5,797 bases of DNA from Acidimicrobiales bacterium. GTDB taxonomy: Bacteria; Actinomycetota; Acidimicrobiia; Acidimicrobiales; JAKAVM01. Made by a program: the position numbers and the translations under genes. The stretch's first letter is position 1, and every line of letters begins with the position of its first letter. This document shows, piece by piece, positions 5,639 through 5,797 of this stretch. The notes below the pieces were generated by a model that did not search any database, was not told the origin of the DNA, and saw only the letters and a list, made by a program, of their open reading frames with translations. The stretch covers positions 1 through 5,797 of the forward strand of contig DAIDIS010000167.1 of assembly GCA_027451785.1 (NCBI GenBank), given 5' to 3'.

Positions 5639-5797
5639 TCAACTTCCGCCGTCGGTCGCGATGCCCGCGTGTACGGTCTCGGTAACCTGCTTGAGGATGT
5701 CCGGATTGGTCTCCGGCAGGACGCCGTGCCCTAGGTTGAAAATGTGGCCCGCTGCCCCTGCGCCTACGGCCACCTTTGCTTCGATTATGACCTTGTC
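5639..5797 (-). CDS. hemE: Uroporphyrinogen decarboxylase, C-terminal end (runs in from the right edge)
   Basis: HemE decarboxylates uroporphyrinogen III to coproporphyrinogen III in the cytoplasm, supplying the substrate of the HemY-type oxidase encoded two genes downstream. Only the last 52 codons and the TGA (5641-5639) are in the window. GHIFNLGHGVLPETNPDILK (residues 17-36 of the fragment) is the strongly conserved C-terminal HemE signature, and the tail ends QVTETVHAGIATDGGS, as is normal for the family. Active-site residues lie outside the window. The gene is followed by hemH after 61 nt on the same strand, giving the order hemE-hemH-hemY familiar from Gram-positive bacteria. Confidence 0.95.
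   Translation of the reverse strand, partial: DKVIIEAKVAVGAGAAGHIFNLGHGVLPETNPDILKQVTETVHAGIATDGGS

Overview
The window reads almost entirely on the minus strand. It looks like ordinary chromosomal housekeeping DNA from a moderately GC-rich bacterium. I infer an actinomycete-like lineage, perhaps near Acidimicrobiia. The hints are a run of hemE, hemH and a HemY-type oxidase as found in Gram-positive bacteria, frequent GTG and TTG starts, an Lnt-like gene in the same run, and the style of the citrate synthase N-terminus. This placement is inference from remembered family patterns and no database was searched.

Layout in transcription order, from high to low coordinates: (1) the last 52 codons of hemE (uroporphyrinogen decarboxylase), entering from the right edge; (2) hemH/cpfC (ferrochelatase family), 61 nt later; (3) hemY/cgoX (coproporphyrinogen/protoporphyrinogen oxidase), which overlaps hemH by 4 nt and begins with a 9-bp repeat array; (4) an Lnt-like apolipoprotein N-acyltransferase, which probably starts at a TTG 14 nt after hemY behind a strong ribosome binding site; (5) a small GNAT acetyltransferase that overlaps lnt by 4 nt; (6) a 212-bp non-coding stretch with several inverted repeats; (7) the first 189 codons of gltA (citrate synthase), running off the left edge.

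Genes 1-5 are packed like one operon. Three of them supply late steps of heme synthesis. The last two are an envelope-lipoprotein-type enzyme and an acetyltransferase of unknown substrate, with no obvious link to heme. gltA has its own leader region and is probably a separate transcription unit.

I see no mobile element, CRISPR array, tRNA, rRNA or clearly new defence-type system. The points most worth a second look are the Lnt-like protein, whose nitrilase catalytic cysteine is a serine; the 9-bp repeat array at the hemH/hemY junction, which makes the hemY start uncertain; and the mutually exclusive hairpins between the acetyltransferase and gltA.
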